A stretch of DNA of 54,885 bases from GCA-2708415 sp964351905. GTDB lineage: Bacteria; Pseudomonadota; Alphaproteobacteria; Micavibrionales; Micavibrionaceae. Shown piece after piece: positions 1 to 7,687 of the stretch (positions are counted from its first letter, which is position 1; the number at the start of each line of letters is the position of its first letter). A program made the position numbers and the translations under genes. The notes under the pieces are model-generated. The model saw nothing but the letters and a program-made list of their open reading frames with translations, was not told the origin of the DNA and did not search any database. The stretch lies in contig CAYGPG010000011.1 in assembly GCA_964351905.1 (NCBI GenBank), positions 1 through 54,885 of the forward strand, given 5' to 3'.

Positions 1-1
1 G

Positions 2-265
2 TCTGGCCTTGTAAAGGAACAAGCTGAAGCCGAAGGCATCGCCGATATATTAAAAGAAGCAGGCTTTGACTGGCGCGAACCGGGATGTTCCATGTGTTTG
101 GCGATGAATGCGGATAAATTAGAGGCAGGCGAGCGTTGCGCTTCCACCTCCAACCGAAATTTCGAAGGCCGCCAAGGCCGCGGTGGACGCACGCATTTGA
201 TGTCACCCGCTATGGCAGCGGCAGCGGCTATTACAGGAAAGTTAAGTGATATCAGAGAGTTATAA
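2..265 (+). CDS. leuC: LeuC, 3-isopropylmalate dehydratase large subunit (3' end only)
   Basis: This is the last 87 codons of the large subunit of isopropylmalate isomerase, which interconverts 2- and 3-isopropylmalate in leucine synthesis using a 4Fe-4S cluster. Visible signatures are GCSMCLAMN, which carries two cluster cysteines, followed by the RCASTSNRNFEGRQG and GRTHLMSPAMAAAAA segments typical of the aconitase-family C-terminus. The reading frame is open from base 2 and stops with TAA at 263-265. The 5' part lies outside the window. The partner leuD is not adjacent: an HD-GYP gene and a repeat lie between them. Identity is essentially certain. Confidence 0.96.
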   Translation, partial: SGLVKEQAEAEGIADILKEAGFDWREPGCSMCLAMNADKLEAGERCASTSNRNFEGRQGRGGRTHLMSPAMAAAAAITGKLSDIREL

Positions 266-296
266 AGTCATTTAGACTTTTCTACCTTCCTAATAC

Positions 297-331
297 AAAA
301 AGCCCCGCTTTATGCGGGGTTTTTTCTTTTC
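297..331 (+). terminator. Rho-independent terminator after leuC
   Basis: A GC-rich stem (AGCCCCGC paired with GCGGGG, short TTTAT loop) is followed directly by a run of T. It lies about 30 bases after the leuC stop, so leuC transcription probably ends here and leuD needs its own promoter or read-through. Confidence 0.88.
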
Positions 332-361
332 TTTTAAACAAAAGAAGCCTATAACGCCGAA

Positions 362-1063
362 ATGCCTTTTTGGAATGCCAATATTGATGATTTGATTGAG
401 AGTTATGATGTTGATCAAGACGCATTACTTCTCAGTGAATTTAAGCCTATTCATGATCGGCTATGGCATTTAATTGAAAATTATGCCGACCATCTCAATG
501 AATATGGCGCCGTGATGAGTAAGCATTTACAACGTACCTCTGCGATTGCACAAGCCTTCATGACGCAAGAATTAGGATTTAGTGAAAAGGCCGGGCGAAA
601 TTTTTATGATGCAAATTTATTGCACGATCTGGGAAAATGCCATCCTTGTTACGATCCGAATATCTGGCAAACCCCTCACCGTCCTACGTCACAAGAACGC
701 GAGGAGAAACGCGAGCATACGCGCCTTGGCGTAGAGTACTTAGAGCTTTCTATGGCACATTCATCTGATGAACTTCAGATGCACCCGCATATTGAGGTCA
801 TGAAATCCCTGCAGCTTCACCATCATGAACGCATCGACGGAAACGGGTATGAAGGGTTTAAGGGAGAGCAACTCAGTACGATTATAAAGATGATCTGCAT
901 TATTGATGCCTATGACGGTGACATGATCCACCGCCCCCACCAACCAAGTGAGCGTACGCCCAAAGAAGCCTTGAATCGTTTAAAAACGGGAGAGAAGTAC
1001 CAAAGCGCGTTTGATGAGGAAATCCTTGATCGCTTTATTGATTTTACGCTTAAGAGCGCTTAA
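362..1063 (+). CDS. HD-GYP-type phosphohydrolase domain protein
   Basis: The protein has 233 residues and no visible signal peptide or membrane segment. It carries the HD signature LLHDLGK at about residues 86-92 and the second metal motif HHHERIDGNGYEG at about 152-164. That motif resembles the HHExxDGxGYP of HD-GYP cyclic-di-GMP phosphodiesterases, with Glu in place of the Pro after GY. There is no receiver or sensor domain, so it is a stand-alone catalytic-type domain with a short N-terminal helix region. The metal-binding His and Asp residues appear intact. Activity on c-di-GMP is inferred from the family; another HD phosphohydrolase activity is possible. The ATG at 362 has no convincing ribosome site and the transcript may be nearly leaderless. 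The gene sits between the leuC terminator and leuD. Confidence 0.8.
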   Translation: MPFWNANIDDLIESYDVDQDALLLSEFKPIHDRLWHLIENYADHLNEYGAVMSKHLQRTSAIAQAFMTQELGFSEKAGRNFYDANLLHDLGKCHPCYDPNIWQTPHRPTSQEREEKREHTRLGVEYLELSMAHSSDELQMHPHIEVMKSLQLHHHERIDGNGYEGFKGEQLSTIIKMICIIDAYDGDMIHRPHQPSERTPKEALNRLKTGEKYQSAFDEEILDRFIDFTLKSA

Positions 1064-1077
1064 TAATAACTCTTAAT

Positions 1078-1186
1078 CGTCATCCCCGCGATTTGCGGAG
1101 TACACTATATTTATCACATGCCAGTGAAAACTGGCATCTAGATCCCAGCTTGCGCTGGGATGTGTTATATAAATAACGGGATGACA
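1078..1186. repeat. Composite palindromic repeat (REP/MITE-like) before leuD
   Basis: The outer inverted repeat is GTCATCCC at 1079-1086 and GGGATGAC at 1178-1185. Nested inside are a CCGC/GCGG hairpin (1087-1098), an ATGCCAGT/ACTGGCAT hairpin (about 1118-1136) and an ATCCCAGC/GCTGGGAT hairpin (about 1142-1161). This resembles the dispersed palindromic elements with GTCATCCC ends that are common in alphaproteobacterial genomes. It carries no gene and ends right at the leuD ribosome site. Confidence 0.7.
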
Positions 1187-1197
1187 AAGGAGAATAG

Positions 1198-1806
1198 ATG
1201 GATAAATTCACGACTTTAAGTGGCATTGCTGCCCCTCTTCGCATGATTAATGTCGATACAGACATCATCATCCCTAAACAATTCTTAAAAACAGTGAAGC
1301 GTACGGGATTGGGCGTTCATGCGTTTAATGATATTCGTTTTAATGAAGATGGATCAGAAAAGCCTGATTTTCCGATGAATAAGCCAGAATATCGGAATGC
1401 GAAAATTCTTATTACGGGTGAGAATTTTGGATGTGGGTCTTCGCGTGAGCATGCCCCGTGGGCGATTTTGGACATGGGAATACGCTGTATCCTTGCCCCC
1501 TCTTTTGCAGATATCTTTTATAATAACAGTTTTAAAAACGGCATCTTGCCGATTGTTCTGCCGCAAGATCAGATTGATTTACTGATGGATGAAGCAGAGG
1601 AAAATCCAGAGGCAAAAATTGAAATTGATTTGGAAAACCAAACCATTAAACGCGGCAATAAAATTGCGCTTAATTTTGATATTGATCCTGCACGCAAACA
1701 TTCTTTAATTAATGGCCTCGATGATATTGGTTTAACATTAGAGAAAAAAGCGCATATCGCAACGTTCGAAACAAATGACAAACAAAAACGCAGCTGGCTG
1801 TATTAG
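1198..1806 (+). CDS. leuD: LeuD, 3-isopropylmalate dehydratase small subunit
   Basis: LeuD is the small (swivel-domain) subunit that completes isopropylmalate isomerase with LeuC. Its 202 residues match the usual bacterial LeuD length. Visible family motifs are NVDTDIIIPKQFLK near the N-terminus, GENFGCGSSREHAPWAI (about residues 76-92) and FYNNSFKNGILP. The ATG at 1198 has a strong AAAGGAG ribosome site eight bases upstream. leuB starts nine bases after its stop, so the two are probably co-transcribed. The upstream palindromic repeat may hold or disturb its promoter. Confidence 0.97.
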   Translation: MDKFTTLSGIAAPLRMINVDTDIIIPKQFLKTVKRTGLGVHAFNDIRFNEDGSEKPDFPMNKPEYRNAKILITGENFGCGSSREHAPWAILDMGIRCILAPSFADIFYNNSFKNGILPIVLPQDQIDLLMDEAEENPEAKIEIDLENQTIKRGNKIALNFDIDPARKHSLINGLDDIGLTLEKKAHIATFETNDKQKRSWLY

Positions 1807-1815
1807 GAATTTAAC

Positions 1816-2925
1816 ATGACACAAAACTATACGCTTACAATTTTACCTGGTGATGGCATTGGCCCTGAAGCCATGGTAGAAGTACGTAAAGTTATTTCAT
1901 GGTTAGAAGAAACACAAAACATCTCCTTCACATTGCATGAAGATGATATTGGGGGTGCGGCTTATGATCGTTATGGCGTGCCATTGGCGGATGAAACGCT
2001 TGAAAAATGTAAAGCAAGCGATGCGGTCATCATGGGCTCCGTCGGTGGGCCGCAATGGGATGATGTTGATTATGATAAAAGACCAGAGGCAGGATTGCTT
2101 CGGCTTCGTAAGGAAATGGAACTGTTCGCCAATTTACGCCCTGCCATTGTTTTTGACGCGTTGATTGATGCGTCAACTTTAAAACCTGAAATTGTAAAAG
2201 GCTTAGATATTTTAATCGTGCGTGAATTGACGGGCGGCGTTTATTTTGGTGAGCCGCGCGGCATTGAAGATTTAGGTAACGGTCAACGCCGCGGCGTGAA
2301 CACACAAGTTTATGAAACATACGAAATTGAGCGCGTGGGGCGCGTGGCATTTAATTTGGCGCGTAAACGTGGCAATCATGTTACCTCATGTGAAAAGGCC
2401 AACGTGATGGAAGCAGGTAAATTATGGCGCGAAGACATGACCGCCTTACACGCCGCAGAATTTAGTGATGTAAAATTAGAGCACATGTATGCCGATAATT
2501 GCGCGATGCAACTGCTTCGCACGCCATCGCAATTTGATGTTATCGTAACTGATAACTTATTTGGTGATATTCTCTCTGACGAGGCGTCTATGTTGACAGG
2601 ATCGTTAGGTATGTTGCCATCTGCCTCCTTAGGCGAACCAGGCAAGCCAGGTGTTTATGAGCCCGTACATGGCTCCGCCCCTGATATTGCAGGACAAGGT
2701 AAAGCCAACCCGCTGGCCACTATTCTCAGTTTCGCAATGGCGCTTCGCTACTCCCTTAATTTGGGCGTGCAAGCCGACATGATTGATCAGGCCGTGCAGG
2801 ATGTTTTAAACAGCGGCACGCGCACACCAGATATCATGGCGAATGGTTGTACAGCATGTTCAACCTCACAGATGGGTGATGCCCTTATTCAGACACTGAA
2901 CCAAAAATTACAAAAGGCCGCATAA
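1816..2925 (+). CDS. leuB: LeuB, 3-isopropylmalate dehydrogenase
   Basis: LeuB oxidises and decarboxylates 3-isopropylmalate to 2-oxoisocaproate with NAD+, the third step of leucine synthesis. The protein has 369 residues, normal for the family. The sequence shows LPGDGIGPE at the N-terminus, the substrate loop with LRKEMELFANLRPA, RELTGGVYFGEPRG, and the metal and substrate motif TDNLFGDILSDEASML, followed by the nucleotide-binding EPVHGSAPDIAGQGKANP. It follows leuD by nine bases. A membrane protein gene (nfeD) begins one base after the stop, so transcription probably continues into nfeD and the slipin. Confidence 0.98.
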   Translation: MTQNYTLTILPGDGIGPEAMVEVRKVISWLEETQNISFTLHEDDIGGAAYDRYGVPLADETLEKCKASDAVIMGSVGGPQWDDVDYDKRPEAGLLRLRKEMELFANLRPAIVFDALIDASTLKPEIVKGLDILIVRELTGGVYFGEPRGIEDLGNGQRRGVNTQVYETYEIERVGRVAFNLARKRGNHVTSCEKANVMEAGKLWREDMTALHAAEFSDVKLEHMYADNCAMQLLRTPSQFDVIVTDNLFGDILSDEASMLTGSLGMLPSASLGEPGKPGVYEPVHGSAPDIAGQGKANPLATILSFAMALRYSLNLGVQADMIDQAVQDVLNSGTRTPDIMANGCTACSTSQMGDALIQTLNQKLQKAA

Positions 2926-2926
2926 A

Positions 2927-3403
2927 ATGGAAGATCTGCTCATCAGTCAAGATTGGATTAATGCAGGCGGACTTTATTTAATCCTGATCGGCGTTGCGCT
3001 TTTAATTGCGGAGTTTTTCATCCCTAGCTTTGGTCTTTTTGGCTTTGCGGGGGTTGCCGCCGCGTTAATAGGCATTATTCAACTCCATCAAACGGGCTAT
3101 ATTGAAAAACTGCCACTTAATATTTATGTGATGATTACGTTCAGCACGATTGGTGTTTTTTTATCCATCCTTGGCGGATGGTATAGTTGGAAGATTTATA
3201 AAATCAAAAACACCACCGGCGCAGAAAGTGTCATTGGCGAAGAAGCTACAGTCATAAGCTGGAAAAATGACGAAGGTCGTGTGCATATTCAAGGCGAAGA
3301 TTGGAAGGCATTTAGCGAGACCCCCTTGTCTTTAAAGAAAAATGATATTGTGACCGTGTCTGATATTAAGAATTTAAAACTAAAAATTACTGTAAAATCT
3401 TAA
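2927..3403 (+). CDS. NfeD-family membrane protein with OB-fold tail
   Basis: The 158-residue protein has three or four hydrophobic helices in its first 100 residues (GLYLILIGVALLIAEFF, FGLFGFAGVAAALIGII, NIYVMITFSTIGVFLSIL). A soluble C-terminal OB-fold of the NfeD type follows, with EATVISWKNDEGRVHIQGEDWKAFS matching the GxVxxxGExWxA pattern. There is no N-terminal serine protease domain, so it is the short form (NfeD1b-like). Short NfeD proteins are encoded beside slipins and are thought to act with them at membrane microdomains. The next gene here is a slipin, 21 bases downstream. The start ATG lies one base after the leuB stop. Confidence 0.85.
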   Translation: MEDLLISQDWINAGGLYLILIGVALLIAEFFIPSFGLFGFAGVAAALIGIIQLHQTGYIEKLPLNIYVMITFSTIGVFLSILGGWYSWKIYKIKNTTGAESVIGEEATVISWKNDEGRVHIQGEDWKAFSETPLSLKKNDIVTVSDIKNLKLKITVKS

Positions 3404-3424
3404 CCCTTATCTGAAAGGACTATC

Positions 3425-4162
3425 ATGCCATTTCTTATTGTTCCCCTCTTTTTGTTGGTGATCATTCTCGCCGCCTCTATCAAGATTATCAAAGAATATG
3501 AACGCGGGATTATTTATACGCTCGGAAAATATACAGGCACGCGAAATGCTGGCTTACAAATCATCATCCCGTTTATCCAACAAGTCACCATCGTCGATGT
3601 ACGTATTCGTACCGAAGATATCCCATCCCAAGATGTGATTTCAAAAGATAACGTATCGGTCAAGGTGAACGCGGTTGTTTATTATCGTGTGATTGAACCC
3701 GCTCACGCGGTAAACCGTGTTGAGAATTTCTCTCAAGCCACAAGCCAATTGGCGCAGACGACATTGCGTTCCGTCCTTGGTAAGCATGAGCTTGATGATA
3801 TGCTTTCAAAGCGAGATCAATTAAATACAGATGTGCAAACTATCCTTGAAAGCCAGGCTGAAAGCTGGGGCATTAAAATTGCCAATGTCGAGATCAAGCA
3901 TGTCGATATTGACCCAACAATGGTACGCGCCATTGCCAAGCAAGCCGAGGCAGAACGTGAACGTCGTGCCAAAATCATCAATGCCGAAGGTGAATTACAA
4001 GCCGCTCAGCAACTGGATGAAGCCGCCACTATTTTGGCAAAACGCCCAGAAACAATGCAACTGCGTTACTTAGGAACATTGGGCGAATTCGTAAACGCCA
4101 AAGGATCTACAACCGTTCTTCCCATCCCGATGGATCTATTAAAAGCCATTACAAGCAAGTAA
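3425..4162 (+). CDS. Slipin, SPFH/stomatin-like membrane protein
   Basis: The 245-residue protein has one N-terminal membrane helix (FLIVPLFLLVIILAASI) and then an SPFH/band-7 domain. Family motifs visible are KEYERGIIYTLGKYTG, RTEDIPSQDVISKDNVSVKVNAVVYYRV and ATSQLAQTTLRSVLGKHELDDMLSKRD. A charged coiled coil rich in Ala and Glu (AKQAEAERERRAKIINAEGE) follows. Slipins form oligomeric membrane scaffolds and usually work with the NfeD protein encoded next to them, as here. An AAAGGAC ribosome site precedes the ATG. A strong terminator follows, so this is the last gene of the leuD-leuB-nfeD-slipin unit. Confidence 0.92.
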   Translation: MPFLIVPLFLLVIILAASIKIIKEYERGIIYTLGKYTGTRNAGLQIIIPFIQQVTIVDVRIRTEDIPSQDVISKDNVSVKVNAVVYYRVIEPAHAVNRVENFSQATSQLAQTTLRSVLGKHELDDMLSKRDQLNTDVQTILESQAESWGIKIANVEIKHVDIDPTMVRAIAKQAEAERERRAKIINAEGELQAAQQLDEAATILAKRPETMQLRYLGTLGEFVNAKGSTTVLPIPMDLLKAITSK

Positions 4163-4182
4163 CTCAAATTAAAAGCATTAAA

Positions 4183-4209
4183 AAAGGCCGCTGAATTAGC
4201 GGCCTTTAA
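4183..4209. terminator. Bidirectional terminator between slipin and pilin genes
   Basis: A stem AAAGGCCGCT / AGCGGCCTTT with a short GAATT loop has A-rich sequence on its left and T-rich sequence on its right. It can therefore terminate both the plus-strand slipin transcript and the minus-strand pilin transcript that converge here. Confidence 0.85.
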
Positions 4210-4229
4210 TTTATTAAATATCGCTAAAA

Positions 4230-4961
4230 TTAACCTTGAACACGGATATACATAGAACAGCTCGCCGCTTGATCCGCTTCATTGTAAACATTTGCGGCAC
4301 GACAACCACTACCAATAGACTGAATATCACCAGTATCAGGATTCCCGTCATCCATTTTACGGTCAATTTGCCCTGCTTGCGTTGATGTAACACCAGTTGT
4401 TGAGGCTGCGGCAACAGCCCCAACCAAACCGTTCATCACAAGATAATGCCCAGGACGCATACCTGTAATACCGCCTGAGGCAGTACCATCTGGTGTATAG
4501 CCTAACCAAAAGCCACCACCAATTTCCGCTTCAGGTAAATAACTGCCAAACGTTAAAGCGCCGCCTGTTATTGCAACGCCTGAAATTAAATCTGAAGCAG
4601 CCATATGAACAAACGCTACGGCCCCTTCACTGGTTAAAACTGGCACTGCCCCTAACGCTGGTGTATCTATACGACCATTATTATCACCAGCATCATTACA
4701 AGGTGCTGTAGTACAATCCCTCAAACGGGTAGTTGGCGATAACATGTCACCAGGAAGTGAAGAATATTTATCACGGAACGTTGATAAAGCACCATCAAGA
4801 CCTTTAATTTGTGCAACTGTTGCCGTTACCTGAGCATTTGCTACAAGTTCTTGGCCTTTTAAGATTCCGCCAATAAGCAAACCAATAATAATCATAACAA
4901 TCGCAAGTTCAACGAGCGTAAAACCCGACTCCCCGCGACGATCTTTTAAGTTAAGTAACAT
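4230..4961 (-). CDS. Type IV pilin-like prepilin
   Basis: The 243-residue protein starts with a 13-residue charged leader ending in GESG. The type III/IVa prepilin signature FTLVELAIVMIIIGLLIGGI follows, so cleavage is expected between Gly13 and Phe14, leaving N-methyl-Phe1 and Glu5. The mature hydrophobic helix is followed by a Gly/Ala/Thr-rich globular domain. This holds a Cys pair in RDCTTAPCND and a C-terminal pair (GSGCRA ... ASCSMY) resembling the disulfide loop of major pilins. An AAGGAG ribosome site precedes the ATG. It is the only pilin-like gene in the window and is the last gene of the minus-strand pilus locus, after a 178-base spacer, so it probably has its own promoter. Whether it is the major or a minor pilin cannot be told. 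Confidence 0.9.
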   Translation of the reverse strand: MLLNLKDRRGESGFTLVELAIVMIIIGLLIGGILKGQELVANAQVTATVAQIKGLDGALSTFRDKYSSLPGDMLSPTTRLRDCTTAPCNDAGDNNGRIDTPALGAVPVLTSEGAVAFVHMAASDLISGVAITGGALTFGSYLPEAEIGGGFWLGYTPDGTASGGITGMRPGHYLVMNGLVGAVAAASTTGVTSTQAGQIDRKMDDGNPDTGDIQSIGSGCRAANVYNEADQAASCSMYIRVQG

Positions 4962-5139
4962 TTACATTTTCTCCTTTTTAATGACTTCTTTGATGACTTC
5001 GAAAGATTATTCTAACTAAAACAATTTACATGATTTTTTCATTAATAAAAATCTATTCTTTATTAATAGTATCATAGGGGCACCTAATAGTTTTATTAAA
5101 AAACGTTTTAAGTTCTCAATTAAACAAAATGAGAAGTGC

Positions 5140-6177
5140 CTACTTAGCTTGTCTAAACATGTTTGGAGAAACACCAGTTAAGTCTTTGAAAACTCTATTA
5201 AAAGTGGCAATAGAATTAAAGCCTGCCTCTTCTGCAATAAGACTTATATCTTCTTTAGTTTGTTTTAAAAGCGCCTTGGCTTCTTCAACACGCAATTCAT
5301 TCAATAGTAGTGGGACATTTTTGCTAAAATAAGTATTCACGATTTTAGATAATTGTGCTTCGGAAATATCAAGTTCTTTTGCCATAGAGGCTCTATTGTA
5401 ATTTGGTTCCTGATAAACTTTTTGTACATGCAACAAATTTTCAACGTCTATAGCTATATTTACCTCCTCCGAAGAAAGTTTATTTTTACCACCTTCGCTA
5501 GCTTTTTTCTTAAAATCACGGATTGTAGGAGGGTAAACCCGAAATAGGCTTGTAGACGTTACATAGATAAAGCCTATTCCTATTAAAATACGTGCTAAGT
5601 CGATTTGAGCTTCATTTATGAAAGTTAAGTTAAGACTTATTAAACACAGATTTAAAACAATAATAGAAATAATGAGCCAAAACCTCTCTTTGCCGTTCTG
5701 ACGTTTATGAAGCTTATCTAATTCACTTCTTTTGAGCCAAATCAAAAGCAATGTTAGAGTTCCAACGATAGTTGCCGAAACTAATAAAATATCTCTTAAG
5801 CCAATATCATAATAACCATGAATAAAAGATGATAGATAATAGACTAAAGGTACGGCAACAATAATTGGAAAAAATCCAAGAGGTGGAGGTTTTGTAATTC
5901 TAGCAATTTGTATAACCAAAAGAAAACTTATAGGAGCACAAAAAGTCCATATAAACCAATTAATAAGGTTGTACGTTTCGATAGGCATAATCCAGTATTT
6001 TTGAGCAACGACGATAAAAAATGCACTTGCCAGTAAAATGAAAAAAGATAATGGGATAAGCGCAAGCACTACTTTTTGTGAACGGAATAGAATATAAACT
6101 AAAATGTAAACAGATTGAACCAATCCCAAAAAAGCTATCAACTCGGTTAACGTAAAATTGAAAATAATGTCGTTCAT
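5140..6177 (-). CDS. Membrane-anchored AraC-family transcription regulator
   Basis: The 345-residue protein has about seven hydrophobic helices in residues 8-215, for example LTELIAFLGLVQSVYILVYIL and VVLALIPLSFFILLASAFFIV. A cytoplasmic linker and an AraC/XylS double helix-turn-helix domain at about residues 240-345 follow. The second helix-turn-helix is clear: ISLIAEEAGFNSIATFNRVFK, then TGVSPNMFRQ. AraC regulators with a multi-helix membrane domain are known in several bacterial groups and are thought to sense envelope or lipid-soluble signals. The gene overlaps the upstream gene by four bases (ATGA), so it is translated as part of the pilus locus. It lies just ahead of the pilin gene, which makes it a candidate regulator of that gene; this is inference. 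Confidence 0.88.
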   Translation of the reverse strand: MNDIIFNFTLTELIAFLGLVQSVYILVYILFRSQKVVLALIPLSFFILLASAFFIVVAQKYWIMPIETYNLINWFIWTFCAPISFLLVIQIARITKPPPLGFFPIIVAVPLVYYLSSFIHGYYDIGLRDILLVSATIVGTLTLLLIWLKRSELDKLHKRQNGKERFWLIISIIVLNLCLISLNLTFINEAQIDLARILIGIGFIYVTSTSLFRVYPPTIRDFKKKASEGGKNKLSSEEVNIAIDVENLLHVQKVYQEPNYNRASMAKELDISEAQLSKIVNTYFSKNVPLLLNELRVEEAKALLKQTKEDISLIAEEAGFNSIATFNRVFKDLTGVSPNMFRQAK

Positions 6178-6908
6178 GGTGGACTTAATGCCTCACAAAA
6201 CCCTGGATCTGATAAATTAGAGTCTTTAGTAATTAAATTATTACATATGTAATCTTGCATGAAAAACAATTCATTAGGATGTAGGTTTTCTGCATTTGTT
6301 ATAAGTAAATTAAGCATTATTTTATAAGCTAATTCTGTATCCCCTTGATCCTCTAAAATATAAACGGGCATTTGTTTTGCCCAATCAGCTAGGTCAGGAT
6401 TTTTATTACCTGCCAATTTATAAGCTAATTGTAACGCCCTGTCGTTATCATTCATTATATGACGAGCAATATAAACAGCGTGTCCCAACCAACGCCACTT
6501 TTCTCCTAAAGGGCTACTTCCAACTATTTCAAGATAACCTAAAACATATTCTAATTTTTCAGAATCGTTTATACCTCCAAAATAATAGGCAGCAAGTAGC
6601 GGAACAACATCAGATTTTGGATCCAGTTCGTATGTTAAGCTAAACCATTCATAAAGCCGAGAATAATCATAATCTTTTAACGATATTGACCGGCCATCAA
6701 CGCTCCCCATATTTTGAAGTGCTGCAGCATAAATTCTATAAGCAAGCTGTTCATTACCCAAATGAATAATCTTTGTTTCTTCAAGGGTCGGAGCATAAGG
6801 GATATTAGGCCATTCTTTTTGAATATTTTTTGATTTTTGCCAAAACGCTATATTAATAGCAAGAAAAGCGATAAAGAATATAAAAGTAAATTTATTTTTA
6901 GCAACCAT
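6174..6908 (-). CDS. Anchored TPR-like protein of the pilus locus, function unknown
   Basis: The 244-residue protein has one N-terminal membrane helix (KFTFIFFIAFLAINIAFW) followed by a helical soluble domain. Spaced helix pairs such as YEWFSLTYELDPKSDVVPLLAAYYFGG and WRWLGHAVYIARHI.NDNDRALQLAYKLAG look like tetratricopeptide-type repeats. It is probably exposed to the periplasm. The start overlaps the stop of the ABC permease by one base and the end overlaps the AraC gene by four bases, implying translational coupling of all three. I do not recognise a named family. Its position next to an ABC-2 permease in a pilus locus recalls PilG of the Myxococcus pilGHI genes, but that comparison rests on context only. 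Confidence 0.7.
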   Translation of the reverse strand: MVAKNKFTFIFFIAFLAINIAFWQKSKNIQKEWPNIPYAPTLEETKIIHLGNEQLAYRIYAAALQNMGSVDGRSISLKDYDYSRLYEWFSLTYELDPKSDVVPLLAAYYFGGINDSEKLEYVLGYLEIVGSSPLGEKWRWLGHAVYIARHIMNDNDRALQLAYKLAGNKNPDLADWAKQMPVYILEDQGDTELAYKIMLNLLITNAENLHPNELFFMQDYICNNLITKDSNLSDPGFCEALSPP

Positions 6909-7669
6909 CAGAATTGCTTACGTCTAAAATCAATTAATGCCGCAAAAAACACCAATCCTATAAAAACAATTCCCTGCCCTAAAATAAAAGGCCAGCCAAC
7001 AGAAGTGTTTTGATCGTAAATTAACCAGCTTCCCTGCCCTAACAAATCCAAACGAGGAATAAATACGGAAATAATTAACATTATCCTTTCCATTAAAATC
7101 ATTGCTGATTCTGAGGTGTTATTTTGAACAACACCTAGAATACCACCAATCATCCTAGACAAAGCGTAGAAAGCAAAAGTAATAAGAGCCGCACTTACAG
7201 CACTTGAAATAACAAAAGAAAAGAAAATAGCAACGCTAACCATGATCATTAGCTCAACCAATAAGCTAGCGGACCAAAGTAGTATACCCGCAATATTGCC
7301 TGCCTCTGGCATCAGAAATAAAGTTAGTGACATTAAAAATGTTACAATGACGGCCAAAAAGAAAAAAGCTAAATAGTATCCTGCAAGATATTGGCTTCGT
7401 GTTATTGGACGTGCGAGCATAAATTCCACGTCCCTCGTATCAAAAGCCTTTCGTATATAAAAGACAGCGAAAAGAGTAAGCGTGATAATGCCAGAAAAGC
7501 GAAGCATACTTGCAGTGAAAACAATGGACGCTTGGTCTTTTTCCGTTACAGAAGAAGAGCCTAAGAAAATAGAAAGGCTTACACCAACGCCAATAACAAT
7601 AAGAAAAGATAATAAAATTTTATCTTTAAAAGCTGCCGTTAGAATATATTTTACGAGAAGCCATAACAT
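6908..7669 (-). CDS. ABC-2-type transporter permease
   Basis: The 253-residue protein has six predicted membrane helices with no ATPase domain. Segments include ILLSFLIVIGVGVSLSIFLG, ILLWSASLLVELMIMVSVAIFF and WPFILGQGIVFIGLVFFAALI. The pattern, with RKAFDTRDVEFMLARPITRSQYLAGY between the second and third helices, is typical of ABC-2 permeases. The substrate is unknown. The matching ATPase is most likely the gene at 13718-14428 in the same locus, since no other ABC ATPase is visible. It follows the secretin gene by 18 bases. Myxococcus PilH/PilI offers a precedent for an ABC transporter needed for type IV pili; the equivalence here is inferred. Confidence 0.85.
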   Translation of the reverse strand: MLWLLVKYILTAAFKDKILLSFLIVIGVGVSLSIFLGSSSVTEKDQASIVFTASMLRFSGIITLTLFAVFYIRKAFDTRDVEFMLARPITRSQYLAGYYLAFFFLAVIVTFLMSLTLFLMPEAGNIAGILLWSASLLVELMIMVSVAIFFSFVISSAVSAALITFAFYALSRMIGGILGVVQNNTSESAMILMERIMLIISVFIPRLDLLGQGSWLIYDQNTSVGWPFILGQGIVFIGLVFFAALIDFRRKQF

Positions 7670-7687
7670 TTATTCACTCATCAAAGT

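Noticed and set aside
1078..1186. CRISPR-like or tRNA-like structure
   Set aside because: There is one nested palindrome, no repeated spacer pattern and no cloverleaf.
4962..5139. Sigma54 promoter before the pilin gene
   Set aside because: A GGCAC-like segment is present, but no GC doublet occurs at the required spacing.
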